Shown in pieces: positions 52,843-64,000 of a stretch of 64,000 nucleotides of DNA (the first letter of the stretch is position 1; each line of letters starts with the position of its first letter). A model generated the notes under the pieces. It did not search any database. It was given only the letters and a program-made list of their open reading frames with translations, and was not told the origin of the DNA. Origin of the DNA: Gonatopus flavifemur (Eukaryota; Arthropoda; Insecta; Hymenoptera; Dryinidae); the NCBI GenBank assembly GCA_018340375.1, contig JAFFJZ010000003.1, forward strand, positions 26,970,001-27,034,000, read 5' to 3'. The position numbers and the translations under genes were made by a program.

Positions 52843-54700
52843 CTAAATATTGAAATTTCCATATTTCGAATTACAATTTTTCTGTAAAAGAAAATTCAAA
52901 CAAATGAGAATGAGTATCAATTCATGAAATGAATTGAAAATAGATACACGAGATATGAATACAATATTCCTTTCAATGAGATATTTATAACTTTTAAAAT
53001 TATAAACTATTGAACACGAAGTAAACAATGTTTGCTTCCAAAATGTCTGTTGTAAATGACACTTATTGCTCATGGATCTAAATCTTTTCTTTTTCCGTTC
53101 AATTCACTCGAGGAAATACGAGCAAACAGTAGCATAGGCTAATCAAATTTCACTGATATATTTTTAGGTCACTTGGGTAAAACAGAACTCGCATGAAAAT
53201 AGACTGCTTTAATAATCTCTGCTTCTACTCAAAAGCTTCGCAACTACGTCAAGAATATCAATGTATAGAATGTAGTTTATTATCGAATTTCAATTTTCTC
53301 AATTCGCTGTATTGAATGAAACGTAGTTGAAGAAAAAATTGATTGAAGTCAAAAGAACTTGGATTTACAATTGAAAATATGTTATTATCGATTGAATTAT
53401 TAATACTGTTGAACATTCTATTTATATTTCGTGTACTTCAAGAACTTATCCAAAAGAAAACATTTTTAATTTCAAGAGTGCGAGGAAATATTTCAAATAT
53501 AAAAATAAATTCTCGTAATTATAAATCTCTAATAACGATCGATTCGCACTGTTCTAATAAAAAATATCATTATTGCAACGAATATCGATGCATTAAGTAT
53601 CTTTTTTTCTACATGTACCGTTGCTGTCAATTATTTGTCTTTGTTCAATTTTCTTAAATTTCTTGAAAAAATTGAGCTAAAAACAGCAAGAAATTAGGAA
53701 ACTTTCTGATCAAGCTTATTTTGTTATTCAAAGGAAAATTTATACGATTGAAAAGTTGTCATTTCTACCACAATATGTTTTTCTTCATAACAGGAATTTA
53801 TGGCAAAAGTATTTCAATACACGCACCCAACTTTGCCGATTCAAATTAGACCTTTGAGTTGGAATTTTAGGAAATATTAGATCCTCCCGCGACAGATGCT
53901 GTTCATTGACTAACTTCGTCGACTCCGAGTCCGGAAGAAAAGAAGAAAAACGCAGACGCGTTGGTAGCGAACACCACGAAGATCTACAATCTATTATTGG
54001 TGAATGTTGAATTTGATATGATAATTGAAATTTCAAATTCGAATACGAGAATTACTTAATTTATTGAAAATTCAACTGTTTGATTATCGAATAACAAAAT
54101 ACCATACAAAATAATTCTTCGTTTTATACATATTACACAATTTTCTGTGACAAAGTTTCATTCCATTTGAGCAATGTGATGAATGAAAGAACACTTTTTT
54201 GATTCCCATGTCACATTAAATTAATATGTGAAATTAAATTATTCACATGATTCATTGTATGTTTCATTTTTTGCTCCATAATAATAAATATTTGATTATC
54301 ATATATTACTTCGTCTTTTAAACTCCATATTGTCTGATTGATTTTGTGCCGTTCATCAGTCAACAATTTTTACGATTAATGATTGCTTTGTTTTTTCTTT
54401 TTATGAAATGACGTTGATCAATGTATCAATTACATAGTTGGAAATAATATTCTCACGATCGCGTATAGCATCATTTCCATCGAGATACAACGATCTCTAT
54501 TCGACAAAGCTGTAACTAACGTTTGAAAATTTTATAAATTTCAAGTTTAGTTTTTGCTTTGTCTCCATTTGGCAGCTGAGAATTGAAATAAATTAGGAAC
54601 ATGAAAATCATGTACAAAAATAACATGGCAGTGGAAGATCCTAATTTGAGTAATAATACATCGAGATGTTCGATCAACAATAACCAAACTTGTATTAAAT
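52843..54700. other. Gap between SOBP and Golgin-45 genes
   Basis: AT-rich sequence, likely an intron or the promoter of SOBP. The only unusual part is a GC-richer stretch at about 53870-53990 that includes CTTCGTCGACTCCGAGTCCG. It may be a 5' untranslated exon on the minus strand, but no start codon or splice partner can be assigned. Nothing else is recognised. Confidence 0.4.
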
Positions 54701-56859
54701 TTAGATTTGTTTCACTTCGCCACTACAGTGAGGACAACAAGCCATGTTTGAGTTGTTTTGTGGAAGAAGTATTTGTCCTCCAACTGCCACCGCTGCTCCC
54801 ATCACCGCCGTACAAGCAGCGTCTTGTCTTCCAGACATCAAAAGATTTGGACTCATAAGTAACTGCAAATGATATCAACTTTTGACTATCTTTATGACAA
54901 TACGTAGGAAGGATTTTATAATTTATGCATTCACAAAAAACTTCATACTTCTTTTGATAGAATTGACGAATTACAACGTATCAACTACGGAAAATTGTTT
55001 TGGTACGGGAATAGAGTTCTGATTGATTTCTTTTTTATTTTATTAAATTATTTTTATGTGAAGTAAAAGAATTCTAACATTCTTGGTCCAAATAATTCTT
55101 GTAAAAATAAAAAGAATTTTCATAAAATTAAATGTGTTGAAATTCACTTACTTGTTCAGCATTTTTTTCAGCTAAAGTTTTCATCTCTAAACCAGTTATA
55201 TTGATCTCTTTCTGTAAATTGCAGTCAGTCATTCCACTTAGTAACTGGACTTTCAATGTTTCTGCAAGATTATAACATCCTTGCGCTAAATCCAAAATAT
55301 TTGTACTAGCAAGTCCATGTTTCTTGTGAGAAGTCACTCCTATTGGATCGAATTTTTCTCGGAGAAGGCAAAGAGTTCTAACAAAAGAAAGAACAAATTT
55401 CAGTATGAATTCTTTGGCGTGGAAAGAAAATAAAATTACCTATAAGTTTTGAGAGATATTTCTCGAATTTGGTGATGTTCTTCTAAAAGTCTCTTGATCG
55501 TTTCTTGAAGATCCGTCGTTCTTTGACAGAGAGCAGCTTTCCAGCGTGCAAGTTCTTCGACCATCAAACTGTAAATTATAATTTTCTTGTTTAACAAATT
55601 TTCAATATTCTTATGAACTAGATCTCCTACCTGCTTGCCAAAAATTTGCTTCTCCACACTTCACATTGTCCAGCTAACCATTCGGTTTGTTCTTGATGAG
55701 TACTCAGATGTTGCGCGGAATTCAACAACGCCCGTGCGAGTTGAAGTTTGTCTTCAGTTAAGAGATGAACTTTGGTCTCGAGATCTTCTCCAACTGCAGC
55801 TACCAATAGATTTTTCAATTCCCCATTCACCTAATAAAACATTGATCTCATTAAAACTTTTGTATTGTCAATGTGTTTTATAACAAAATATACCTGTGCT
55901 TGAAATTTCAACTGATTCTCGAGTTGACTGTTCTCTTCTTTAAGTTTATGAATTTCAGCTTCGTATAATTTCTTTTCACTTCCCCATTCTTCATTTTCTA
56001 CTAGTTTTGTCTCTTTGCTTGAACTTGCCTTATCTACAATTTTGATTTCCGATTCTTCACTTTTGGACACAGGATGTTGAAATTGTGGCAGTTTTACGTT
56101 CAAGTTTAAATCACTTTTTCTAGGTTTTCTTCCTTTCTTCTCCAACGGCACTATAGGATTGACAGCTGCTTTATAGGGTTCATAAGGAACGAATTTTGGC
56201 TCTTTGGTTTTCAAAGTATTCAATAAATATTTCTCTTTTTTCTCTTCCGTGATATTTTTGGGGATAAGATTCACTATAGTACCAGCAGGAGTCACAGGAG
56301 GAGTAGATTCCAATTTTCTCAAGTTGGTGGGATGATAAATTAATGTATCTCCAAGCCGACATTTATTTAATTTAGTCTTAACTTCATCCACAGTTATGTT
56401 TTCCATTCCATCTCCTTGCGTACGTCTTGGACATTCCATCGCTTGAGCCTTTATGATTTTGGCTAATTCAGAGAACACATATTGATTTCAGTTTCAAGTG
56501 AAATCGTGGAAATGGAAGAAATGTTTAGGACAGATGAAAGCTATGGATTACTGGTTTGATCTACTTTCTAATACATGACCTACATTAGTTCTTTAACGCT
56601 GTTAGCTGATTCACGGTACTTAGTATTCATATCTAAATATGGAAATTAAATTCTTTGCTGTAGTTGTATGTATGTATGTATGTAGATATGTGTGTGTGTA
56701 TGAAGGAGAAATTAATTATGAAAAGAAATTAATATTATTTGAAAATTCACGATATCAATCATTCATTTAACCTTCTTTGTTGTGAACGCTGCTTTTTCTA
56801 GATGTGGTAAAGGTTGCCACGTTCTCCTCTTTCATCATTTTTGATGGGTTGTCATTCAT
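54701..56859 (-). CDS. BLZF1: Golgin-45 (BLZF1) homologue
   Basis: Coiled-coil Golgi tether that binds GRASP55 and Rab2 and supports stacking of medial cisternae. Exons: 56772-56859, 55894-56462, 55631-55830, 55440-55568, 55152-55377, 54701-54862. They join to 457 residues. The N-terminal half is basic and disordered. A coiled coil begins near residue 185 (EIHKLKEENSQLENQLKFQ) and carries family motifs ELKNLLVAAVGEDL and CEVWRSKFLAS. The C-terminus, ACCPHCSGEVKQI, keeps the CCxxC pattern of golgin-45, which in the mammalian protein completes a zinc site with the GRASP55 PDZ region. Exon 1 (MNDNPSKMM) is less certain: its GTTAAA donor is weak, though it joins in frame to exon 2. Translation could instead start at MECPRR (56439). 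Confidence 0.85.
56666..56700. repeat. TGTA/TG microsatellite
   Basis: Four to five TGTA units followed by a TG run, inside the proposed first intron of Golgin-45 (56463-56771). Confidence 0.85.
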
Positions 56860-57281
56860 AATGGATACTACAAAGATTGATGTATCTTGTTTGAGTACAA
56901 TATTCTTGAACTAATCTGTTATTTTGAATATTGAATCTAAGTAAAATCCATCAAAGTAATTCTAACCTTACTTTTTATTTCACATTATTTACAATCGCAG
57001 TGGATTTCACTGGCTGTGTTCATGCGCAAACAGTAAACAGTACAGCTTCGTTCGCCTTGTCCTTTACCCTCGTCACAGGTCAGAAAGAACAGGTTGTGAT
57101 GATGTCATGCGCGCATATGCAACACACAGGAGCGTAGGCAGATATTTGAATAAGGGTGGACTACGATATATTCCAAGGAAAATCCAAAAATGGAGGAAGC
57201 ATTATTCGACCTCGTTCTGAGTTCAAGAGGAGTGGTCTCCTTGTGCTCCTCTGTCTTTACAGCCATGATAACACAGAATGT

Positions 57282-57547
57282 CCATACAGCAAAAGAATCC
57301 CCATGAAGAGCTCCCGTTATGACAGTAAACATGAATTCATTATGAATACTTTGAATTCAAATTGAATTCTTGATGAACAACTTACTGTTCAGAAAGAATT
57401 CATGTTGTGAGTTCATGAAGAATTCTCCAGGCATTCAACATGTATTCGTTTTGAATTCATTTTCACTGACATAACGGGGACTGTTCCAAGAACTCATTAT
57501 AAGGATGAGTCTTCAAGAATTCAAACGGGTTATTTTTGCTGTCTGGG
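57282..57547. mobile_element. Element with CATACAGCA and TGCTGTCTGGG ends
   Basis: It contains CCCGTTATGACAGTAAA and the inverse-type TGACATAACGGGG, with many GAATTCA words between. It is homologous to 59417-59698. Confidence 0.6.
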
Positions 57548-58117
57548 TGGTTTCAATTAATCATCAAAAGTTGTTTTTCATTGTGAAATTTCACTATTTT
57601 TATTATTAATATTGAAAATTTTATATCTCGTATGATTTTGCCGCAATCTGCGTTGAAAAAATTTCAAGTTGAGTGAGGTCAGCAATATAGAAATCCTGAT
57701 TCTTTGGTATATACAATGTACAATGTCGATATTCAGTTGAGTCCTAAATAGCATAAAAGGTTGGAAATGCTAAGAAGATTATTGAAAATTATGAACATGT
57801 TCTGCGATGTCAAGAACGACGAATCTGTTGTAAAATCCTGATCAATCGATTTGTAAACACCCTGGTTAAATAAACCCATTGATTCTCGCCAAATCTCATT
57901 GAACCTTGCACAATGTTCTGATCAAATCCTATTCAATCATTTCCAATGAGATTTAATTAGATAAGTGTATGTTTTCAATGTGATTCTGATTGAACCTTGC
58001 CAAATCTGATTGAATCTCGCATGCACAATATTCTGACTAAATCCCATTAAATTTCATATCAGATTTTATGGATTTTTTGAACCAGGGTACACGGTTTTAT
58101 GTGTTTTAATGCACTAA

Positions 58118-58424
58118 CAGAAAGGTTTTCTTCTGACAAGAATAAAACGTGGTTTTGTCCCGCCGACAAGAAGACATTTTTTTGATTCAAATAAAATTTT
58201 CTTAATTGAAGTAAAATTTGCTAATCTTAAGAAAACTTTCCTTGAATTAAGGAAATTTTTTCTTTTTAGCGCACGGAAAAAAATGTTCAGCTGTACCAGC
58301 TAAATTCTAGCTGCTACAGCGAAATATCTAGCTATGATAGCTAAAATCTAGCTGATACAGCTGAACACTTTTTTCCGTGTGGAATAAAACTACGTTTTAT
58401 TCTTGTCAGAAGAAAACCTTTCTG
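58118..58424. mobile_element. Fold-back element with perfect 32-bp arms
   Basis: Arms 58118-58149 and 58393-58424 are exact inverse copies (starting CAGAAAGGTTTTCTTCTGAC). A different hairpin element (58272-58379) sits between them. Sequence just inside the left arm (GTTTTGTCCCGCCGACAAGAA) matches the interior of 58601-58679. Confidence 0.85.
58272..58379. mobile_element. Nested TAGCT-rich hairpin element
   Basis: CACGGAAAAAAATGTTCAGC at the left is inverted as GCTGAACACTTTTTTCCGTG at the right. The interior has TAGCTATGATAGCTA. It is the same type as 18179-18897 and 62301-62635, here only 108 bp long. Confidence 0.85.
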
Positions 58425-58600
58425 TGGGTGTGGAATTTGATAAGGGAAGCCGTAAGTGTCGAATCCCATCAAACCTTATAAAAGCCTTGTAAAACCCCAT
58501 AAAGTCGTATAAATACTAATTCAAATATTCAAATCAAACTTTGTGAAAACTGCCCTGCTGAAAATGCCAAGCAGATCCCAGCAGTTCCTGGGACAAAAAC

Positions 58601-58679
58601 CGCACTCACAGAAAGGATTTTTTGAAATGAGTTTTGTCCCAGCGACAAGAAAAATTTTCTCATCCTTTCTGTGAGTGCG
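58601..58679. mobile_element. 79-bp element with perfect 18-bp ends
   Basis: CGCACTCACAGAAAGGAT and its exact inverse bound GTTTTGTCCCAGCGACAAGAA. It is a short relative of 58118-58424. Confidence 0.8.
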
Positions 58680-58753
58680 ACAGAACCAGGCAGATCCAGG
58701 CAGGAACCTGTCCGGATCTGCTCGGTTTTGCTCGGTTTTTGTGCCACATACTG

Positions 58754-58997
58754 CTACACTGTAAAAAATATTTGTATCAATTTTAATACAAAAGTTTGGA
58801 AGCAATTAACACATATATTTTTGTATTGAATCTCACACTTTTATTGAAATTCAAACACAATATTATCTTGAAATGGTTTTCATACAAAAATTGGTTCGAA
58901 TTTCATAAAATCTGTAGTGAATTTAATGCACAAAAGTGTGTGTTAATTGCTTTCAAATTTTGTGTGTGAAATTCACAAATTTTTTCTAACAGTGTAG
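58754..58997. mobile_element. MITE-like element with CTACACTGT ends
   Basis: CTACACTGTAAAAAAT at the left pairs with TTTTTTCTAACAGTGTAG at the right. Inside, GGAAGCAATTAACACA pairs with TGTGTTAATTGCTTTC. Confidence 0.75.
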
Positions 58998-59416
58998 GAT
59001 CCATCCGGATTTGTCTGGCAGTTTCAATAGGGTGAGGAAACCGAATCGACGAGCGAGTTTGAAGGCTTTCTAAGGGCCAGCAAAAAAATCGAATCACCAA
59101 GAGTTGTATCCGAAATTATTCGGTGAGTCGGAATTAAGTTTCCACGAGCACAACATCCTATTCAACATAGAATGCTCGGAGCTCAGATACCATGGAATGT
59201 CAGGAGTGGACTGAACCACCGAAACACCGGGATATTTTGACTAGGGGCTTTTAGAGTTCCATTTTCATTTCAGTTCGTCAAATAAAACTGATACAGACGG
59301 ACGTTTGGGAAACATAATATGAACATCCCGTGGTAGATAAAAAGAATGTACTGGAAACGTATTCAGGTGCATTAAACTTATTCCCAGGGGACTAAGACGC
59401 GCAGAACTAAGGTTGT

Positions 59417-59698
59417 CCTGGATAGCACAAATGATCATTTTGAATTCACAAAAACTTCTGAAAGAACTTCTTGAACAGTCCCCGTTATGACAGTAAAAAT
59501 GAATTCAATATGAACTCAATGAATTCAAAATGCATACATGTTGAATGTCTGAATAGTTCTTTATGAATTCGTGATATGAATTCTTTCTGAAGATTGAGTT
59601 ATTCGTCAAGAGTTCATTTTGAATTCAAACTATTCATAATGAATTCATGTTTCCTGTCATAACGGGAGCTCTTTGCGGGGACTTTTGTGCTGTATGGG
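59417..59698. mobile_element. Element with CCTGGATAGCACAA and TGTGCTGTATGGG ends
   Basis: Contains CCCCGTTATGACAGTAAA and the inverse TGTCATAACGGGAGC. The interior is GAATTCA-rich and it is homologous to 57282-57547. Confidence 0.7.
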
Positions 59699-59898
59699 TA
59701 GGAAGCAGTACGTTAAGGGGATCCTAGCGACGTCCCAGATAACATGTAAGCTTGTCATAAGCTTGTCAGACTTGTCATTCGATTGTTTTGGACTTGTTAT
59801 TGACAATCTTGTTAGTGTAAGGTTGCTACAACTCTGCTGCAAGGGTTTTGTAAGCTTAAGCCTTGTCGTGTGTCAACTTGGAGGCTTATGTCAACCTT

Positions 59899-59985
59899 CC
59901 TAGATAGCACGAGAGTTTCAAAAGAGGTCTATATGAATACATTATATTCATTATGAACCCTTTTAGAACTCTTGTGCTATCTGGG
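59899..59985. mobile_element. 87-bp hairpin element, CCTAGATAGCACGAGAG end
   Basis: CCTAGATAGCACGAGAGTTT at the left pairs with AACTCTTGTGCTATCTGGG at the right, around a GAATACATTATATTCATT centre. Confidence 0.75.
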
Positions 59986-60038
59986 TTGTCACAGGTTTGC
60001 CTGACAGCATTGCAGCAAGGCTAAATTGCTATCTGCGG

Positions 60039-60192
60039 TGGCAGCGGCCAAATCGTTTATGACAAACAGCGGGGGAACGCTTCAATTTCACGAAGATATT
60101 GCTTTGTACAGCACTTCTCTGGTTCAAACAGAAGTGCTGTACAGAGCAATATTTTGGTTGAAGCGTTTGCGCGTAGTTTTTGGCTGCTGCCA
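60039..60192. repeat. Hairpin with near-perfect 21-bp inner stem
   Basis: Outer ends TGGCAGCGGCCA and TGGCTGCTGCCA pair. The inner stem 60098-60118 and 60130-60150 has one mismatch and an 11-nt loop (GTACAGCACTTCT with AGAAGTGCTGTAC). Confidence 0.7.
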
Positions 60193-60589
60193 TGTCGCTA
60201 GTATCACCTTAATCAAGTAAGTACTTCTATTTATGTAATCAAGTACGTTGTCTGAACTTTCAGGAAACTTTCCAGTGTTGTATGGGTAATTATGTATGCT
60301 TTATACATAAATCATGCATAAACTACCCACATAACAATCCATGTCTTGCGATGTCTTTTCGATAAGTTTAAGATGTCTTGCGCAACACATTTAGATGTCT
60401 TTTAGATGTCTAAAACTCTTCTTTGGCCTAAAAGATATCTAAAGGACCTCTAAAAGATGTCTCCGAAGACCTCTTTTCGAGTTTCTTTCTTTTATAGTTT
60501 AAGTAAATTTTTTCGAGTTAATTGTTTATAGTTCAGGTAATTGACATCAAAACCCGAGATGTGTTATGTAAAAATCACACAAATATGTT

Positions 60590-61105
60590 TTAACGCTCTG
60601 GGGATACACTGGGTCAAAATGACCCATCCTTCATTTCGCAAAGTTGTATATCTTTGAAAAAGTACCTTTACATTTCTCTGAATATTGAAAAAAACTATCA
60701 ACGGTAGAGCAAATCGGGTTTCGGATTCGTATTTTGCAATGTTGTGGAAATTTGAATCGTTTATAGAAACGAAACGAAAATTCAAACTCACAAAACCTGA
60801 CAAATTATCGGTATTTATCCCCAGATTTCAACTTCTTGAAATTGCAAACATAGTTTAAAGTTGCACTGCAAGACTTTTTGGTCTATAATATCTGAATATT
60901 GTGTTATTCGAGTACTAATTCGTTTCAATAAACGATTCAAACTTTAGCAACATATTTTGCAGACTTCGCCGATGAAGTTAGAAAAAAAAAACATTGCTCT
61001 ACGATGTTTTAAAGCCGAAATATGAGCGATAAAAAACACTTGGGTCAAATTGACCCAGTGTATCTCATGTGTGAGGAAACTATAAGTGTATCCCTAGAGG
61101 GTTAA
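60590..61105. mobile_element. TTAA-flanked piggyBac-like MITE
   Basis: TTAA at 60590-60593 and 61102-61105. Ends CGCTCTGGGGATACAC and GTGTATCCCTAGAGGG are imperfectly inverted. Each is followed inward by TGGGTCAAAATGACCCA or its near copy TGGGTCAAATTGACCCA. TTAA plus CCCT-type ends fit piggyBac. No transposase. Confidence 0.65.
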
Positions 61106-62092
61106 ATTCAGCATTCTCTTGAGAATACATAATCAATTCTTGGAATTCCAATTGAAATCTCTAAAAATGATTTCTTAACTGCCCGCACTGAGAAAAATGA
61201 AATGTGAAAATAACCTTTATTTCGTATATTTTTCACCCGCCAAATAATGAAAACTAAAGCCAGCCTTTCAAAAGTGAAAAGTACCCTTTCAGTGTTGAAT
61301 TTCACCGTACATTCGGTTTGATTCACCAAAAAGATGGTATTTATCACCTAGCTCATAGTAATAATAACCAAAATAATGTGTTTTTCACCGTCAAATACAT
61401 TACTATATTGAAACATGATTTCTACAATGCACATTTTTCCCATTTGCAAGTGGGAAAATTTTGAAAATTATGTTGAATTTTTATATATTTGTATATCAAC
61501 TTATATATAAACTGTACGAAATTATATATAATTTTGAAAATTTTTCCACTCGGGTGGTGTGCTGTGTAGGTACATTTGAAGTTTAAATAATACGTATGAT
61601 TGTCTTTTGAGGTATGAATTTAAATAAGCAACCTTCTGCTTACCTAATTAAGTCGGATATCCTTGTACGATAGACTCGCTTCAAGCACCATCTGCGTCCT
61701 TCATTCCACTCGATATCCTATGTCATGCAAAGGCATCACTGGGATTCTTCGTCGAGCCTGGAAACAGATTAGTAATTTTTGTTTTTGGGATCTAGATTTC
61801 CATGTTTAATCATGGCCAGAGTCTGGAAGGTTTCACAATATCCAAAGGGCCAACGAAACCCCGGATTTCGTGTTGAAAGAGAGAGAGAAAGTCTACCGCA
61901 TTCAGTATTTTTAGCTAAATTTAACTTATATTTTCCTGTAACCTTGTTCGTCTTGGAAGCCACATGAAAGATCATTTTGAAAATTTTCTAATTGAATTGT
62001 TAGTTCTCCTGATTTCATCCTTCTTGTTTTTGACGAAATTTACTGCCAGACTAGAAATTTGCCCGATCATTCATAAGGGTATAATTAGCTCG

Positions 62093-62224
62093 TACAGCAC
62101 AATCACCGATCGTCGGACTTTTCTCCGTCGCTTCTCCGTTCCTCCACCTTGTATCCACGTCTCCGTTTTATCCACTTCGCTTCTACAGAGACACGACGCG
62201 GACATCGTTAGGTGTGCTGTTAGG
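62093..62224. mobile_element. Element with TACAGCACAATCACCGAT and GTGTGCTGTTAGGG ends
   Basis: Closely related to 19443-19591, with the same TTCTCCGTCGC and TATCCACGTCTCC interior. The two copies lie 43 kb apart. Confidence 0.75.
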
Positions 62225-62300
62225 GAGGTAATCTTGGGGTATGTCTTACCGAGGCATGTTTGATTATGAACAAGTTAGGATCAGATGAAGTTGCTTTTTG

Positions 62301-62635
62301 CACATGGGAAAAAATGATGTTAACATTTGGATAGCTGAATATTAGCTATGGTATTAGCTACTTTTTAGCTGTGGTAATAAAAGTTATTGCTATAGAACCT
62401 AAACCTTAATTGTTGCAGCAATAAAGCGGGGTGAGATGACTCACTTTCCCACTCTTCTACAGCATAAAATAATACATCAAACCGCGTTCACCAAAGGAAA
62501 ATACAAAGATTCAATGACAATCTTTGAATCTTCCTTAAGTAAATGAGATTTTATGTATTATTCCATTCTGCAGTGAACAAAGTAGCTACTATAGCTAATT
62601 CCTAGCTATCATAGCAAATCATTTTTCCTGTGTAA
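62301..62635. mobile_element. TAGCT-rich element with ACAYRGGAAAAA ends
   Basis: CACATGGGAAAAAATGAT at the left pairs with ATCATTTTTCCTGTGTA at the right. TAGCTATNNTAGCTA words lie near both ends and a GATTCAATGACAATCTTTGAATC palindrome is at the centre. Confidence 0.65.
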
Positions 62636-62760
62636 TGGTCCAACTACAGTACCATAAGGTTGCAAATAATTTGCCTAAACCCTAGCAAAAATGACTCTAG
62701 AGACCTCATAGTCAATGCACAGTCGTCTTTCATTGCTTCAAGGCCCTGGGCCTACTTAGA

Positions 62761-63130
62761 GTGGAGGCCCATGTAAGAAGACGTAAAATCTTGAAATTTT
62801 TAAAAAGCGATATAAAAAATTCAATGACCGAGTCAAGGCTAAACAATTTATGCATTATGTGCATCGAATCAGATTTATTAAAAGCAATAGATTTTAATGA
62901 TTTGATCAATAACTTTTCGACTAAAAAATGTCGTAAAAAACTGTTCAATTAAAGTGAAAAATAATTTTTAAAAAGAATATATATATGTATTTATTAGTTT
63001 CATTTTCAAAATAACTTGATTTAATTTTGTTCAAGTAACCTTTTTAAAAAAATATATATAAATCTTAACGATTCTCTACGAAGAGGTCCCTTTTTGCAGG
63101 TGGCCCTGGGCTCGGGCCCGGTGTGCCCTG
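62761..63130 (+). pseudogene. hAT transposase remnant, C-terminal dimerisation segment and terminus
   Basis: The frame 62761-62952 (63 codons) contains MTESRLNNLCIMCIESDL and IDFNDLINNFSTKKCRKK. This is the hAT C-terminal dimerisation signature seen in ZMYM1-like and P52rIPK-like transposases. The rest of the transposase is absent. GC-rich GGCCCTGGGC sequence precedes it (62743), and GGGCCCGGTGTGCCCTGCCTTAAAAACGG-type terminal sequence follows at about 63100-63143. Confidence 0.65.
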
Positions 63131-64000
63131 CCTTAAAAACGGTCAATGTCGAGGCCCTTTCTAGTGATTAGTTTCACTGCTAGTACCTTGAAAAGTGCTA
63201 GACAACCGCTATAATTATTTTTATAGAAGTGATTCTTCATAAAGCAATGTATGAGCAAGGAAGAAAATTTGCACTTTCCCGCATTGAGAGAAAATTGCAG
63301 CATGTTTGCAGTCACATAAAATACTCAATCTTGCAGATTTTGAATTTATTTATACCTCTTCTAATCAAGTGATCTCAAAAGGCTCTGATCATCCTTACCT
63401 GATCGGTTCTTCGTCACGCGTTAACAAATTCTTTTCAAATTCAATCGTTCATGATGCGCTCTAAAGATTACTTACAATCTTCTGACCACCCTCTACACCT
63501 TATATAAAAATTTATATACCCTGTATACGGTTATATACATTACATGAAAGTCAAAATGTATCTTTAAGAGACTCGTTGTTCTACGGAGTACGTGTGTAAG
63601 TACAATAAAAATAATTTTTGGCAGCACATATTTGGTCTTGCTGGTCTTAAATGTTATTTTATATGACACATTTGGCGCACAACATACCACGAATAATCGT
63701 ACAATGGTAGCAAGTATTTCGTAGTTTCTATTTTCGCTTTTATTTGAAAAATGATACTTTTTGAAGAAATATATTGAGTCTCATAAATTTGGTAGTTTAT
63801 TTTAATTGTATTTTTGTTCGTAGTTTGATGATTTATAGACTTATCCGTATGTGTTGATGAAATGTGACTCATTTACGGGTGATATTTAACAGTTATATAG
63901 AGCGAAAGTGGAGCAAACGGACGCGTGCTAAACAAATCATACGTCATATTGAACCGAAGTATACAAAGTTCTTTTTATCTGAGGCATCTCTTACGCGATC

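Larger units (their letters stand above)
56860..64000. other. Repeat-rich region without intact genes
   Basis: About 7 kb upstream of Golgin-45 with no host gene that I recognise. It is composed largely of inverted-repeat elements, listed separately: 57282-57547, 58118-58424, 58601-58679, 58754-58997, 59417-59698, 59899-59985, 60039-60192, 60590-61105, 62093-62224, 62301-62635 and a hAT remnant 62761-63130. The last 0.87 kb shows nothing recognisable. 5' exons of SOBP could lie further out. Confidence 0.5.

Noticed and set aside
53785..54036. Minus-strand frame of 83 codons as SOBP exon
   Set aside because: No zinc-finger residues and no matching splice sites to 52842; at best it is untranslated leader.

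Overview
The window is animal nuclear DNA, very probably insect. It is AT-rich, its genes are split by mostly short introns (about 60-120 bp) with GT-AG ends, and its proteins resemble arthropod orthologues. An AT-rich insect, perhaps a hymenopteran, is my best guess; the order is inference. Seven protein-coding genes can be assembled exon by exon with intact reading frames: a urea transporter (SLC14/UT family, minus, 4070-17281), MCM6 (minus, 26266-30581), REV3/DNA polymerase zeta catalytic subunit (plus, 31133-38441), DCAF1/VprBP/Mahjong (minus, 39920-45749), PINCH/LIMS (plus, 48077-50186), the C-terminal part of a sine-oculis-binding-protein (SOBP) homologue (minus, 51419-52842) and Golgin-45/BLZF1 (minus, 54701-56859).

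Layout. 1-4 kb: repeat-rich 3' flank of the urea transporter, with a TTAA-flanked 1.46-kb element carrying a GC-rich GGGCCC cassette. 4-17.3 kb: urea transporter with large introns that hold fold-back elements and a possible dead gene. 17.3-26.2 kb: about 9 kb without a recognisable gene, filled with nested inverted-repeat elements, a tRNA-like sequence, a mariner-like element with a trace of transposase, and a GC-richer patch. 26.2-56.9 kb: the gene-dense core. 56.9-64 kb: a second repeat-rich block with nested hairpins, a TTAA-flanked element and a hAT transposase remnant.

How the genes relate. MCM6 and REV3 are head to head across 551 bp that contain an E2F-type site, a GCCGCCAT motif and a CCAAT box, as expected of an S-phase promoter. 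REV3 and DCAF1 converge; DCAF1 and PINCH diverge; PINCH and SOBP converge. MCM6 (replicative helicase), REV3 (translesion synthesis) and DCAF1 (CRL4 substrate receptor) all serve genome duplication or maintenance, but I see no sign of an operon-like system beyond the shared promoter. PINCH (integrin adhesion), Golgin-45 (Golgi stacking), SOBP (nuclear cofactor) and the urea channel are unrelated functions.

No clearly new biological system was found. The most unusual material is a set of at least ten palindromic elements with different interiors but a common terminus close to CCCAGAYAGCAC, and the extent to which such elements are nested in one another.
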